From Bacteroidetes bacterium UBA7692 (GTDB lineage: Bacteria; Bacteroidota; Bacteroidia; Chitinophagales; LD1): a stretch of 22,677 nucleotides of DNA. Shown here piece by piece: positions 14,826 to 22,677 of the stretch (position 1 is the stretch's first letter; every line of letters starts with the position of its first letter). The notes beneath the pieces were generated by a model, which saw nothing but the letters and a program-made list of their open reading frames with translations, searched no databases and had not been told where the DNA came from. The translations under genes and the position numbers were made by a program. Location: positions 4,955-27,631 of the forward strand of contig DLGO01000133.1 of assembly GCA_002482725.1 (NCBI GenBank), in the 5' to 3' direction.

Positions 14826-16736
14826 CTATCTGTTTATTACCAATCGCTGATTGAATTTGCCATCACCATGGCTTGCGACCAAATTGTACACGCCTGCCCT
14901 CAGATCTTGCATTTCCAGATTCATACTATAAGCTCCAGAAGCATCATTGTATTCAAAGTCTTTCACTTTTCTTCCCATCAGGTCATATACCATAATGTTT
15001 AGCGGTTGCCCCTCCTCTACCAGGTGAAAATCCAAAGTTACATTTCCATTACTGGGATTGGGATATGCACGAGATTCCAGTTCAGCTACCTCCTCAGGCT
15101 TATCTGTATTTATCTCTTGTTCTGTTTTATATGCCTTATCACTTATTGTTGTGTTCAGAGTATAGCACTGGCGGCTTTCGTAAGCACCTTTGTATCCATA
15201 CACTTTTACATAATACTTACCTACCGGAGCATTGTTATACCTTATAAGTTCATCATTGGTTTCAGCTTTTCTACTGCGTGCCACTCTTATGCCTTGCTCA
15301 TCATATAAATCTATATCAAAGTCGCTGGTTAAACCTCCAAGTTCAATTCTTACATTCCTTTTGTCAGCACTATTTTCAAATACATACCAATCTATATCGC
15401 CTTTATCTAAGGTTGTTCTCAATTGCTCATCCAACATTATCAATTCGGCAAATGGGCGGCTATTATTGCCAACCACTTCTCCGGTACATGACTGGTCCAA
15501 AGGCGTCTGTATTGTTTTAACTGCCTGCAAGGAGTTATCAATAATACCTCCGCAAGTTGGCTTAACATATATACCAAACTTTCTACCTGCATACAGATTT
15601 TCGAACAATGCCTGACCGGAAGTAGATACCTGGGTGAATCTTGTTCCTGTTTCCACATCTTTTAATTCTACCGTGTACTCTTTATCACCAATTGCGCCCC
15701 ATTCCACGCGTACCGAAGAGTGGCTAATTGCTGTAGCGCTAAATACTTTTAAATCCGCACAAGCATCCGATTGCCTCAATCCCTGCGAATTTGTGATTGA
15801 ATAACGCGCTCCACCCTCTTCGAACAATGCCTGCATACGAGCTGCCTGTCCTTTAGAAAACATGTTCATGGCTTCATCATTGGTATAATCCATATAGTTC
15901 ATAAACATATCGCTTGTACTACTACAGGAAATCTGAGGAAAAGCTGGCTTACCATAATGTTCTTTTGCCTGATTAGGAGTATCCTCTACATAGTCTGTTC
16001 CATCGCATGAGCCTTTATCATCACCCCATATATGGTTAAGGTTTAGCCAATGACCGACTTCATGCACTGTTGTCCGGCCCTTATTATAGGGGTTTTTAAC
16101 AGTGCCTATGGTACCAAAAGCTGAATGTTTGATTACAACGCCATCAGTTGAAGCCTTCCCTCCCGGCAGTTGAGCATACCCCAAAATATTGTTGGTAAGG
16201 TTACATACCCAAATATTCAGATAATCACCAGCGGGCCACGCATCGTCACCACCCTTACTACTAAACTTCATAAAGTCATTATCACTAAAAGATACCGCAT
16301 TGGTAAATTTCCTTACTATTCCTGAAGTCGGTTTTCCATCAGGACCTGTCGTGGCCAATGCAAATTCTATTTGAGCATCGGCAGCCAGCGAAGCGAAAAT
16401 TTCAGGAGTAAAGACCGCGTCTTCATTTTGCCTTCTGAAATCTTTATTCAATACTTCGATCTGGGATTTAATCTGGTCATCCGAAATATTATGTTCGAGG
16501 TTATTATACAGAACATGTATTACCACAGGTATAGTAATCACGCTTCTCTTTGATCGGCTTGATTTGGGATTAGAAAGCGTTTTTTGGGTAAAATTTTCTA
16601 TTGTACTTCTATTTGCCCCGTAACTCGGTTCGGCCATCATCAACATCTCGTGATGCTCATGCGTACCGCACTGTCGCTGCGCGTTAGTTGAAATAAAAAT
16701 TAACATGCCCATACAGGCACTTAAAGCTGCTTTCAT
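14826..16736 (-). CDS. Secreted M43-family metalloprotease with FnIII, PPC and T9SS sorting domains
   Basis: The 636-residue product starts at ATG 16736 with a signal peptide ending in STNAQ (about residue 20), followed by a short propeptide with Cys23 and a His-rich HEHHEM. The M43 catalytic domain (about 65-320) has the zinc motif HEVGHWLNLNH (225-235) and Met-turn YMDYTNDEAMNMF (281-293). Asn replaces the Gly of the general HExxHxxGxxH pattern, which I believe is common in this family. Then come a fibronectin type III domain (about 328-415), a pre-peptidase C-terminal (PPC) domain (about 425-545, DWYVFEN and DIDLYDEQG) and a T9SS type A sorting domain (about 560-636, YPNPSNGNVTLDF, ending RLVINR). 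It is a paralogue of the other M43 protease in the window but has different accessory domains. Export by Sec and T9SS is expected; substrate unknown. Confidence 0.9.
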   Translation of the reverse strand: MKAALSACMGMLIFISTNAQRQCGTHEHHEMLMMAEPSYGANRSTIENFTQKTLSNPKSSRSKRSVITIPVVIHVLYNNLEHNISDDQIKSQIEVLNKDFRRQNEDAVFTPEIFASLAADAQIEFALATTGPDGKPTSGIVRKFTNAVSFSDNDFMKFSSKGGDDAWPAGDYLNIWVCNLTNNILGYAQLPGGKASTDGVVIKHSAFGTIGTVKNPYNKGRTTVHEVGHWLNLNHIWGDDKGSCDGTDYVEDTPNQAKEHYGKPAFPQISCSSTSDMFMNYMDYTNDEAMNMFSKGQAARMQALFEEGGARYSITNSQGLRQSDACADLKVFSATAISHSSVRVEWGAIGDKEYTVELKDVETGTRFTQVSTSGQALFENLYAGRKFGIYVKPTCGGIIDNSLQAVKTIQTPLDQSCTGEVVGNNSRPFAELIMLDEQLRTTLDKGDIDWYVFENSADKRNVRIELGGLTSDFDIDLYDEQGIRVARSRKAETNDELIRYNNAPVGKYYVKVYGYKGAYESRQCYTLNTTISDKAYKTEQEINTDKPEEVAELESRAYPNPSNGNVTLDFHLVEEGQPLNIMVYDLMGRKVKDFEYNDASGAYSMNLEMQDLRAGVYNLVASHGDGKFNQRLVINR

Positions 16737-16859
16737 GATAGTTTTTTTTAACCATCACAAAGCGTCCATTCAGTATTTATCAGAGATTCGGGTTCATATA
16801 CGCCATTAGGATTTTAATTGTTACACCCTTTCACGATTTTGAAATATTATTTTAGCGGC

Positions 16860-18284
16860 GTGGAATTGAAAAAGAAGATAGACTTATCCCATCCTTCGTT
16901 TGAGGCAGTCAGCAAAGCAGCTGAGATATTGGGTGTGGACGCATATGTAGTGGGGGGATATGTGCGCGACCAACTATTAGGACGTCCGTGCAAGGACATA
17001 GACTTTGTAAGTATTGGTAGTGGCATAGATCTGGCAACAAAGGCCGCAGGACTGCTCGATCAGAATCTCCATCCTGTAGTATTTAAGAATTTTGGTACTG
17101 CCAATTTCAAATGGCAGGATTATGAAATAGAGTTTGTAGGTGCGCGAAAGGAATCCTACAGTCGTGATTCGAGAAACCCGATAGTGGAAGAAGGCACGCT
17201 TCAAGACGATCAAAACAGAAGGGATTTTTCTATCAATGCACTTGCCATTGGTATCAATAAGCATAACTACGGAACATTAATAGACTCCTTTAATGGAGTT
17301 GAAGACCTGAAAAATGGCATTATCCGCACACCTTTAAATCCTGATATAACCTTTAGCGACGACCCATTGCGAATGATGAGAGCGATAAGGTTTGCATCTC
17401 AGCTTGGGTTTACAATTCATGCAGATACTTTTGAAGCAATAAAGCGCAATAAAGATAGAATCAAGATTATTTCGCAGGAGCGTATTACAACGGAGCTCAA
17501 CAAGATTATACTTAGCCGCGTGCCATCTGTGGGCTTCACTTTGCTGGAAGAAAGCGGGTTACTAACTATTATATTTCCAGAAATGCAAAAACTGAAGGGA
17601 ATTGAGGTAAGAAACGGGTTGGCACATAAAGACAACTTTTACCATACTCTCCAGGTATTGGATAATATAAGCAGGGCCACCAAAGACCTGTGGTTGCGCT
17701 GGGCGGCTATACTACACGATATAGCCAAGCCACCGACCAAACGATTTATAGAAGGCGAAGGATGGACATTTCACGGCCATGAACCATTGGGCGCCAAATG
17801 GACACCGGGTATATTCCGCAAATTAAAGCTGCCACTGGGTGAAGAAATGCGCCTGGTGCAAAAGCTGGTAGCACTGCACCTTCGCCCGATAGCACTTACC
17901 AAAGAAACGATAACGGACTCAGCCATACGCAGATTGCTATTTGATGCAGGAGATGATATAGATGCACTGATGACACTTTGTGAAGCAGATATTACCTCCA
18001 AAAACAGACAAAAGGTAATACGCTACCTGGAACGATTTGAAAAAGTAAGGGAAAAGCTAAAAGAAGTAGAAGCTAAAGATCAGGTAAGGAATTTTCAACC
18101 TCCGGTATCGGGAGAGATTATCATGGAAGTATTTGGCATATCTCCTGGAAAAGAAATTGGCATTATAAAAGATGCGATAAAGGATGCAATCCTTGATGGT
18201 CACATTCAGAATAACTATGAAGAGGCTTATGATATGATGTTGACTTTGGGTAAAGATTTAGGATTGAGCCCCAAAACCAAATAG
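16860..18284 (+). CDS. cca: CCA-adding/A-adding tRNA nucleotidyltransferase with HD domain
   Basis: The enzyme builds or repairs the 3' CCA end of tRNA. Read from GTG 16860 it has 474 residues. The nucleotidyltransferase domain has GGYVRDQLLGR (32-42) and the metal-binding pair Asp46/Asp48 (KDIDF), then RRDFSINALAIG and DDPLRMMRAIRFASQLGF. The HD domain carries His286-Asp287 (LHDIAKP) and a following FHGHE, suggesting phosphohydrolase activity. The frame is open to a TTG at 16818, but the 14 extra residues look unlike the family and MELKKKIDLSHPSF is a typical start. Whether it adds CCA or only part of it cannot be told. miaA follows after five bases, so both tRNA-processing genes are probably co-transcribed. 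Confidence 0.93.
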   Translation: MELKKKIDLSHPSFEAVSKAAEILGVDAYVVGGYVRDQLLGRPCKDIDFVSIGSGIDLATKAAGLLDQNLHPVVFKNFGTANFKWQDYEIEFVGARKESYSRDSRNPIVEEGTLQDDQNRRDFSINALAIGINKHNYGTLIDSFNGVEDLKNGIIRTPLNPDITFSDDPLRMMRAIRFASQLGFTIHADTFEAIKRNKDRIKIISQERITTELNKIILSRVPSVGFTLLEESGLLTIIFPEMQKLKGIEVRNGLAHKDNFYHTLQVLDNISRATKDLWLRWAAILHDIAKPPTKRFIEGEGWTFHGHEPLGAKWTPGIFRKLKLPLGEEMRLVQKLVALHLRPIALTKETITDSAIRRLLFDAGDDIDALMTLCEADITSKNRQKVIRYLERFEKVREKLKEVEAKDQVRNFQPPVSGEIIMEVFGISPGKEIGIIKDAIKDAILDGHIQNNYEEAYDMMLTLGKDLGLSPKTK

Positions 18285-18289
18285 CTGCC

Positions 18290-19216
18290 ATGGAAAAAAA
18301 GAAAAAGCACCTGATAGTAGTGGCGGGACCAACTGCCGTAGGGAAAACGGCTATGGCAATAAAACTGGCAAAACATTATAGAGCGGAAATCATTTCGGCA
18401 GACTCTCGTCAGTTTTATAAGGAAATGACCATAGGAACCGCAAAACCAACAGAGGAAGAATTAGCTGATGTTCCACATCACTTCGTTAACAATATCTCCA
18501 TCCACGTAAAAAATTACAGTGCCGGCAAATATGAATTCGAAGTACTTGAGTTTCTTGAGAAATACTTTAAGAAGAATGACATAGCTTTAATGGTAGGCGG
18601 CTCAGGTCTCTTTATTAATGCAGTCTGCAGTGGATTCGACAAGTTTGAAAATACTGATGAAGAGCAAATTCAGACTGCACGAAAATTTCTAAACCAACAA
18701 CCATTAACATGGCTCCAATCTGAACTACAAAGACTTGACCCTGAATATTTTAACGAAGTTGATCAAAAAAACCCTGTAAGGCTTATCAGGGCGCTGGAAA
18801 TTATATTTACCACGGGTAAAAAGTACTCGGAGCAAAGGATAGGTAAAAAGATTGAAAGACCATTCAATATCATCAAAATTGGCTTAGACATGCCCCGTGA
18901 GTTTTTGTACGAGCGAATAAACAAAAGGGTTGATACCATGATAGAAGTAGGCCTCCAGGAAGAAGTAGAGAATCTGTACATTCATAAAAAACTGCATACA
19001 CTAAATACCGTGGGATACTCCGAATTGTTTGATTTTATGGAAGACAAGATCAGCAGACAAGACGCAATAGCACTTATAAAGCAAAACTCGCGCAACTATG
19101 CTAAGCGCCAGATGACCTGGTTCAAAAAAGATAGTGGAATAGGCTGGTTCCTTCCTGAAGATGAAGAGGGAATTGAAGCATATATCAATGCCAAAATAGA
19201 AGCGGCCAATAATTAA
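18290..19216 (+). CDS. miaA: tRNA dimethylallyltransferase
   Basis: MiaA transfers a dimethylallyl group from DMAPP to N6 of A37 in tRNAs that read codons starting with U. The 308-residue protein has the P-loop GPTAVGKT (13-20), the DSRQFYKEM segment (38-46) with the catalytic Asp, IGTAKPT (48-54), GGSGLF, RLIRALEI, and a C-terminal YAKRQMTWFKK, all family hallmarks. ATG at 18290 is five bases after the cca stop, so the two form an operon. No clear terminator follows before gcvP, which has its own promoter-like site. Confidence 0.96.
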   Translation: MEKKKKHLIVVAGPTAVGKTAMAIKLAKHYRAEIISADSRQFYKEMTIGTAKPTEEELADVPHHFVNNISIHVKNYSAGKYEFEVLEFLEKYFKKNDIALMVGGSGLFINAVCSGFDKFENTDEEQIQTARKFLNQQPLTWLQSELQRLDPEYFNEVDQKNPVRLIRALEIIFTTGKKYSEQRIGKKIERPFNIIKIGLDMPREFLYERINKRVDTMIEVGLQEEVENLYIHKKLHTLNTVGYSELFDFMEDKISRQDAIALIKQNSRNYAKRQMTWFKKDSGIGWFLPEDEEGIEAYINAKIEAANN

Positions 19217-19269
19217 AACCCCGTACCTTCCTTACTTTTCAATATTTATATTTTTTTCTGTATCTGAAT

Positions 19270-19285
19270 ATCAACGTGTGTTGAT
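19270..19285. repeat. Short inverted repeat upstream of gcvP
   Basis: ATCAAC and GTTGAT form a 6-bp dyad around GTGT. It lies about 40 bases before the candidate gcvP -7 element and could be an operator; without a T-run it is a poor terminator. A chance palindrome is possible. Confidence 0.25.
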
Positions 19286-19325
19286 TTCATGCTAAGAATC
19301 ATAGTCTTTTGTGATAGGTGTTTGT

Positions 19326-19333
19326 TATCTTCG
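19326..19333 (+). promoter_or_regulatory. Candidate gcvP promoter -7 element
   Basis: TATCTTCG is one base off the Bacteroidetes TAnnTTTG -7 element and matches the element before the 948-residue M43 gene. It lies 34 bases before the gcvP GTG, leaving a leader of about 28 bases. No well-spaced TTG -33 box is present. The 151-base miaA-gcvP gap shows no glycine riboswitch that I can recognise. Confidence 0.4.
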
Positions 19334-19367
19334 CAGCCTAAATTTTCCAACACAAATTTCTTTCTAA

Positions 19368-22265
19368 GTGAGCAGCATAAATCTAACTTCAACGGACAAT
19401 TTTGTAAAAAGACATATCGGTACTTTTGAAAACGATGAAAACGCCATTTTAAGTGCGATTGGCGTTGATAGTCTTGACCAGCTAATTGATGAAACAATAC
19501 CGACTTCCATCAGAAAACATGGCCCACTAAATCTTCCCGCTGCGCAAAGTGAATATGTATATTTAAAGGAATTGAAGAAAAAGGCCTCTAAAAATAAGAT
19601 TTTCAGATCTAATATAGGATTGGGGTATTATAACAATATCACCCCTGCTGTTATCAGAAGAAATATATTGGAAAATCCAGGTTGGTATACGCAATACACT
19701 CCCTATCAGGCAGAGATAGCACAAGGCAGATTGGAAGCCCTGTTGAATTACCAGACCATGATAAGCGACCTTACAGGTTTGCCTATTGCCAATGCATCGC
19801 TATTGGACGAAGGTACAGCTGCTGCGGAAGCAATGCATATGTTTTACGGCATAAAAAACAAGACTACAGAAGAATCAAACAAATTTTTCGTTTCTAATCT
19901 ATGTTTTCCGCAAACGATAGACGTATTGAAAACACGTGCAGAATTTGTAGGGATAGAATTGGTAATAGGTGATTACAACTCTGCAGAACTAGACAATGAA
20001 TATTTTGGAGCCTTACTGCAATATCCAGCTGCTGACGGAAGTGTTAATGATTATAAAGCCTTTATAGAAAAAGCACATGCAGTTGAATGCTATGTGACGG
20101 TTGCTACAGATTTACTTGCGCTGACACTATTGACACCTCCGGGTGAATTTGGAGCAGACTGCGCAGTAGGTAACTCGCAACGTTTTGGCGTACCGATGGG
20201 CTATGGAGGACCTCACGCTGCTTTCTTTTCAACTAAGGATGAGTACAAAAGGATTATCCCTGGTAGGATTATTGGGTTGAGCATAGATAGCCAGAATAAA
20301 CCGGCATTGCGCATGGCCCTGCAAACAAGGGAGCAGCATATACGTCGTGAGAAAGCTACCTCTAATATATGTACTGCTCAGGCGTTGCTATCCATTATGG
20401 CCGGCATGTATGGGGTATACCATGGAGCAGAAGGGTTGAAGAATATAGCACTGAGGGTACATGGACTAACTACGATTTTAGCTACTGAACTTAAAGCGCT
20501 GGGATATACCTTATTGCACAATAGCTATTTTGATACTCTTACTATAGATCTTACAGAAAATGAAAGTCTAAAGGATAAGGTTAAAGAAGTAGCATTGAGA
20601 AGTGAAACCAACTTTAACTACGACTGCATGGGGGTAGGAGTAGCGCTAGACGAAACCACACTTCCTGAAGACTTAGCCGCCATCATTTCAATATTTGCCG
20701 AAGCGGCAGGTAAGAAATATGAAGGAAATGTACCTGCATCTATGGAAGTAAGCGTAAATGTGCCATCAGAACTTCAACGCACTTCTGAATACCTTACGCA
20801 TCCGGTGTTTAACACCCACCATTCAGAAAGTCAGCTAATGAGATATATTAAGTCTTTGGAAAACAAAGATTTAAGCCTCACAAAATCAATGATTGCTTTA
20901 GGCTCATGCACCATGAAACTAAATGCAGCTGCGGAACTAGAGCCGATAAGCTGGCCAGAATTTGGTGGTTTGCATCCTTTCGCACCTGTAGACCAGGCCG
21001 CAGGATATGCAGAAATACTAAAAGAACTTGAGTCTTACCTGGTAGAAATAACAGGATTCTCGGCATGCTCATTGCAACCAAACAGCGGAGCACAAGGTGA
21101 ATATGCGGGACTTTTGGTAATCCGCGCATACCAAAGAGATAAAGGCCAGGGGCACCGAGATATAGCTTTGATACCAGCAAGTGCCCACGGCACCAACCCC
21201 GCAACAGCTGTAATGGCCGGTTGTAAAGTAGTAGTAGTAGCCTCTGACAGCCATGGCAACATCAACTTTGATGATCTGGTAGCAAAAGTAGAGCAGTACA
21301 AGGACAACCTCTCTTGTCTGATGGTAACCTATCCGTCGACACATGGCGTGTTTGAAGATAAGATAAAAGACATGTGCGCATTGATACATGCCAATGGCGG
21401 ACAGGTATACATGGATGGAGCCAACCTTAATGCCCAGGTTGGATTGACATCTCCGGGCTTTATTGGCGCAGATGTTAATCACATTAACCTGCATAAAACG
21501 TTTGCAATCCCCCATGGAGGCGGTGGACCAGGCATGGGCCCTATTTGCGTGGCTGCGCACCTGGCACCATATCTACCTGGCAATCCATTTGTAAAAACCG
21601 GAGGAGAAAAAGCGATACATGCAGTAAGCGCAGCACCTTATGGAAGCGCCAGCATATTGCTTATTTCCTATGGCTATATCCGAATGCTGGGATATGATGG
21701 AGTAACCAATGCAACCAGATACGCTATTATGAATGCTAACTATATAAAGGCCCGTTTGGAAGAATACTACCAGGTGCTATATACCGGCAAAGATTACGGC
21801 AGAGTGGCTCATGAATTGATATTGGATTTCCGCCCATTCAAACATACTGTAGGTGTAGAAGTGGAAGATGTGGCAAAACGCCTGATGGACTATGGATTCC
21901 ATGCTCCAACTGTATCATTTCCCGTGGCAGGCACGCTGATGATAGAACCTACAGAGAGCGAAGACAAAGCTGAACTCGACCGTTTCTGTGATGCTTTGAT
22001 TTCTATTAAAAAAGAAATTGAAGCTATAGAAAGCAAACAAATAGAGCTAAATGATTCACCCTTGAAAAACGCACCACATACAGCTGAAATGGTATTGGCA
22101 GAGAACTGGACCAGAGCATATAGCAGAGAGGATGCAGCATATCCATTGGCCTATGTGCGCGAAGGAAAATTCTGGCCAAGTGTAGGCAGGGTTAATAACT
22201 CGCATGGGGATAGAAACCTGATATGCACCTGCCCTAGTATAGAAAGCTATGCAACAGTAAACTAA
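19368..22265 (+). CDS. gcvP: Glycine dehydrogenase (decarboxylating), P-protein
   Basis: GcvP is the PLP enzyme of the glycine cleavage system; it decarboxylates glycine and passes the aminomethyl group to the lipoyl arm of H-protein. The 965-residue chain is the fused, full-length form, with an N-terminal FVKRHIGTF and P1-half motifs (YTPYQAEIAQGRLEALLNYQ, QTREQHIRREKATSNICTAQ). The P2 half has GSCTMKLNAAAE, LQPNSGAQGEY, SAHGTNPATA and the PLP lysine Lys710 in NLHKTFAIPHGGGGPGMGP. The C-terminus has EPTESEDKAELDRFCDA. The start is GTG at 19368, giving MSSINLTSTDNFVKRHIG. The T and H protein genes are not in this window. A strong terminator follows ten bases after the stop. Confidence 0.97.
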   Translation: MSSINLTSTDNFVKRHIGTFENDENAILSAIGVDSLDQLIDETIPTSIRKHGPLNLPAAQSEYVYLKELKKKASKNKIFRSNIGLGYYNNITPAVIRRNILENPGWYTQYTPYQAEIAQGRLEALLNYQTMISDLTGLPIANASLLDEGTAAAEAMHMFYGIKNKTTEESNKFFVSNLCFPQTIDVLKTRAEFVGIELVIGDYNSAELDNEYFGALLQYPAADGSVNDYKAFIEKAHAVECYVTVATDLLALTLLTPPGEFGADCAVGNSQRFGVPMGYGGPHAAFFSTKDEYKRIIPGRIIGLSIDSQNKPALRMALQTREQHIRREKATSNICTAQALLSIMAGMYGVYHGAEGLKNIALRVHGLTTILATELKALGYTLLHNSYFDTLTIDLTENESLKDKVKEVALRSETNFNYDCMGVGVALDETTLPEDLAAIISIFAEAAGKKYEGNVPASMEVSVNVPSELQRTSEYLTHPVFNTHHSESQLMRYIKSLENKDLSLTKSMIALGSCTMKLNAAAELEPISWPEFGGLHPFAPVDQAAGYAEILKELESYLVEITGFSACSLQPNSGAQGEYAGLLVIRAYQRDKGQGHRDIALIPASAHGTNPATAVMAGCKVVVVASDSHGNINFDDLVAKVEQYKDNLSCLMVTYPSTHGVFEDKIKDMCALIHANGGQVYMDGANLNAQVGLTSPGFIGADVNHINLHKTFAIPHGGGGPGMGPICVAAHLAPYLPGNPFVKTGGEKAIHAVSAAPYGSASILLISYGYIRMLGYDGVTNATRYAIMNANYIKARLEEYYQVLYTGKDYGRVAHELILDFRPFKHTVGVEVEDVAKRLMDYGFHAPTVSFPVAGTLMIEPTESEDKAELDRFCDALISIKKEIEAIESKQIELNDSPLKNAPHTAEMVLAENWTRAYSREDAAYPLAYVREGKFWPSVGRVNNSHGDRNLICTCPSIESYATVN

Positions 22266-22275
22266 TACAAACTAC

Positions 22276-22301
22276 GGCAGGATGAAAATCCTGCCTTTTT
22301 T
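22276..22301 (+). terminator. Intrinsic terminator of gcvP
   Basis: GGCAGGAT (22276-22283), loop GAAA, ATCCTGCC (22288-22295) and six T bases (22296-22301) form a textbook rho-independent terminator with a stable GNRA-type tetraloop. The last T is immediately followed by the ATG of menC. Confidence 0.92.
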
Positions 22302-22677
22302 ATGCTTACCGCTAGTTACACTCCTTACCGATTACAGTTCTCCTCCCCTATCCTGACTTCAAGAGGCGGGATGGAATATAAGAATGGCTATATAATTACT
22401 ATATCAGAAAACGGATTTTCAGGCAAAGGTGAATGCAGCTTTATTGAAGGATTGAGCCCCGACAATATGGACAACTACAAGGAAAAGTTAAAATTAATTT
22501 GTAGCAACATTGACAGATTACAATCCAGCTACCACGAATTTTTAGAACCATATCCGTCCATAAGATTTGGAGTAGAAATGGCACTACTGGAATTGAGCAA
22601 TAAAAGTACTGGTATTTATTTCGAATCTGATTTTACCAAAGGTAACATTGGGATTTCCAGTGCTTTTTCAAATTGCT
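22302..22677 (+). CDS. menC: o-Succinylbenzoate synthase, 5' part (cut by window end)
   Basis: The frame opens at ATG 22302 and runs without a stop to the window end, 125 full codons. The translation has the N-terminal features of Bacteroidetes MenC: YTPYRLQFSSPILTSRGGM, a GKGECSFIEGLSPDN segment and PSIRFGVEMALLEL, plus SDFTKGNIGIS. MenC is an enolase-superfamily enzyme that dehydrates SHCHC to o-succinylbenzoate in menaquinone synthesis. Its catalytic lysines and metal ligands lie beyond the window. The start directly abuts the gcvP terminator, leaving no room for a separate promoter unless it lies inside gcvP. A later ATG at 22371 would remove the conserved TSRGG segment, so it is unlikely. 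menF earlier in the window serves the same pathway. Confidence 0.8.
   Translation, partial: MLTASYTPYRLQFSSPILTSRGGMEYKNGYIITISENGFSGKGECSFIEGLSPDNMDNYKEKLKLICSNIDRLQSSYHEFLEPYPSIRFGVEMALLELSNKSTGIYFESDFTKGNIGISSAFSNC

Noticed and set aside
15232..15615. 127-codon plus-strand frame inside the second M43 gene
   Set aside because: It is antisense to conserved FnIII/PPC coding sequence, with low-complexity translation and no domain.
16030..16065. Asn in place of Gly in the HExxHxxGxxH zinc motif of the second M43 protease as a sign of inactivity
   Set aside because: All three His and the Glu are present, and I believe Asn at that site is common in M43 relatives.
16818..16859. TTG start for cca giving 14 more residues
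   Set aside because: The added residues are unlike the family N-terminus; GTG at 16860 gives a typical start.
21069..21560. 163-codon minus-strand frame inside gcvP, and the overlapping frames at 20878-21307
   Set aside because: They lie fully inside a conserved gcvP region and have no recognisable protein features; they are shadow frames.
1..22677. tRNA, rRNA, CRISPR arrays, insertion sequences, phage genes or toxin-antitoxin pairs
   Set aside because: All gaps between genes are about 150 bases or shorter and show none of these; no transposase, integrase or Cas-like protein is present.

Overview
The window looks like ordinary chromosomal DNA of a member of the Bacteroidota (Bacteroidetes), probably near Chitinophagales; this placement is inferred. 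The supporting signs are two secreted proteases ending in type IX secretion (T9SS) sorting domains, an OmpA/beta-propeller lipoprotein with the layout of the T9SS component PorE, the lineage-typical families DUF1599 and DUF3822, promoter-like sites of the TAnnTTTG class, no clear Shine-Dalgarno sites, and many GTG/TTG starts. I see no phage, insertion sequence, CRISPR array, tRNA or rRNA. No intergenic gap exceeds about 150 bases.

Layout. Bases 1-2007 hold the 3' part of the PorE-like lipoprotein gene, cut by the window start just before its lipobox cysteine. A convergent DUF1599 gene follows, then divergent folP (dihydropteroate synthase). On the minus strand, 6047 to 3483, lies the run dps, DUF3822, rsmD and a small orphan lipoprotein. 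Then come cinA (+), dapF (-) and htrA (+). A perfect bidirectional terminator separates htrA from a 948-residue M43 metalloprotease (-) with carboxypeptidase-regulatory-like, PKD, SprB-like and T9SS modules. Next are a histidine phosphatase (-) and isochorismate synthase menF (+), whose starts are only 11 bases apart. Two near-identical hairpins separate menF from a second M43 protease (-) with FnIII, PPC and T9SS modules. The window ends with cca-miaA (+), gcvP (+), a terminator, and the 5' end of menC, which begins directly after that terminator's T-run.

Functional themes. The genes are mostly housekeeping: folate (folP), lysine/peptidoglycan (dapF), menaquinone (menF and menC), tRNA and rRNA maturation (cca, miaA, rsmD), glycine cleavage (gcvP), stress and quality control (dps, htrA), and NAD/pyridine nucleotide salvage (cinA). 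The accessory theme is T9SS, with a probable envelope component at the left edge and two cargo proteases further right. The most unusual observations are in gene architecture: overlapping convergent stops, the 11-base divergent GTG/GTG gap, the duplicated hairpin and the terminator/start junction at menC. Two conserved enzyme motifs also carry unusual residues, in RsmD and FolP. I found no convincing new multi-gene system.
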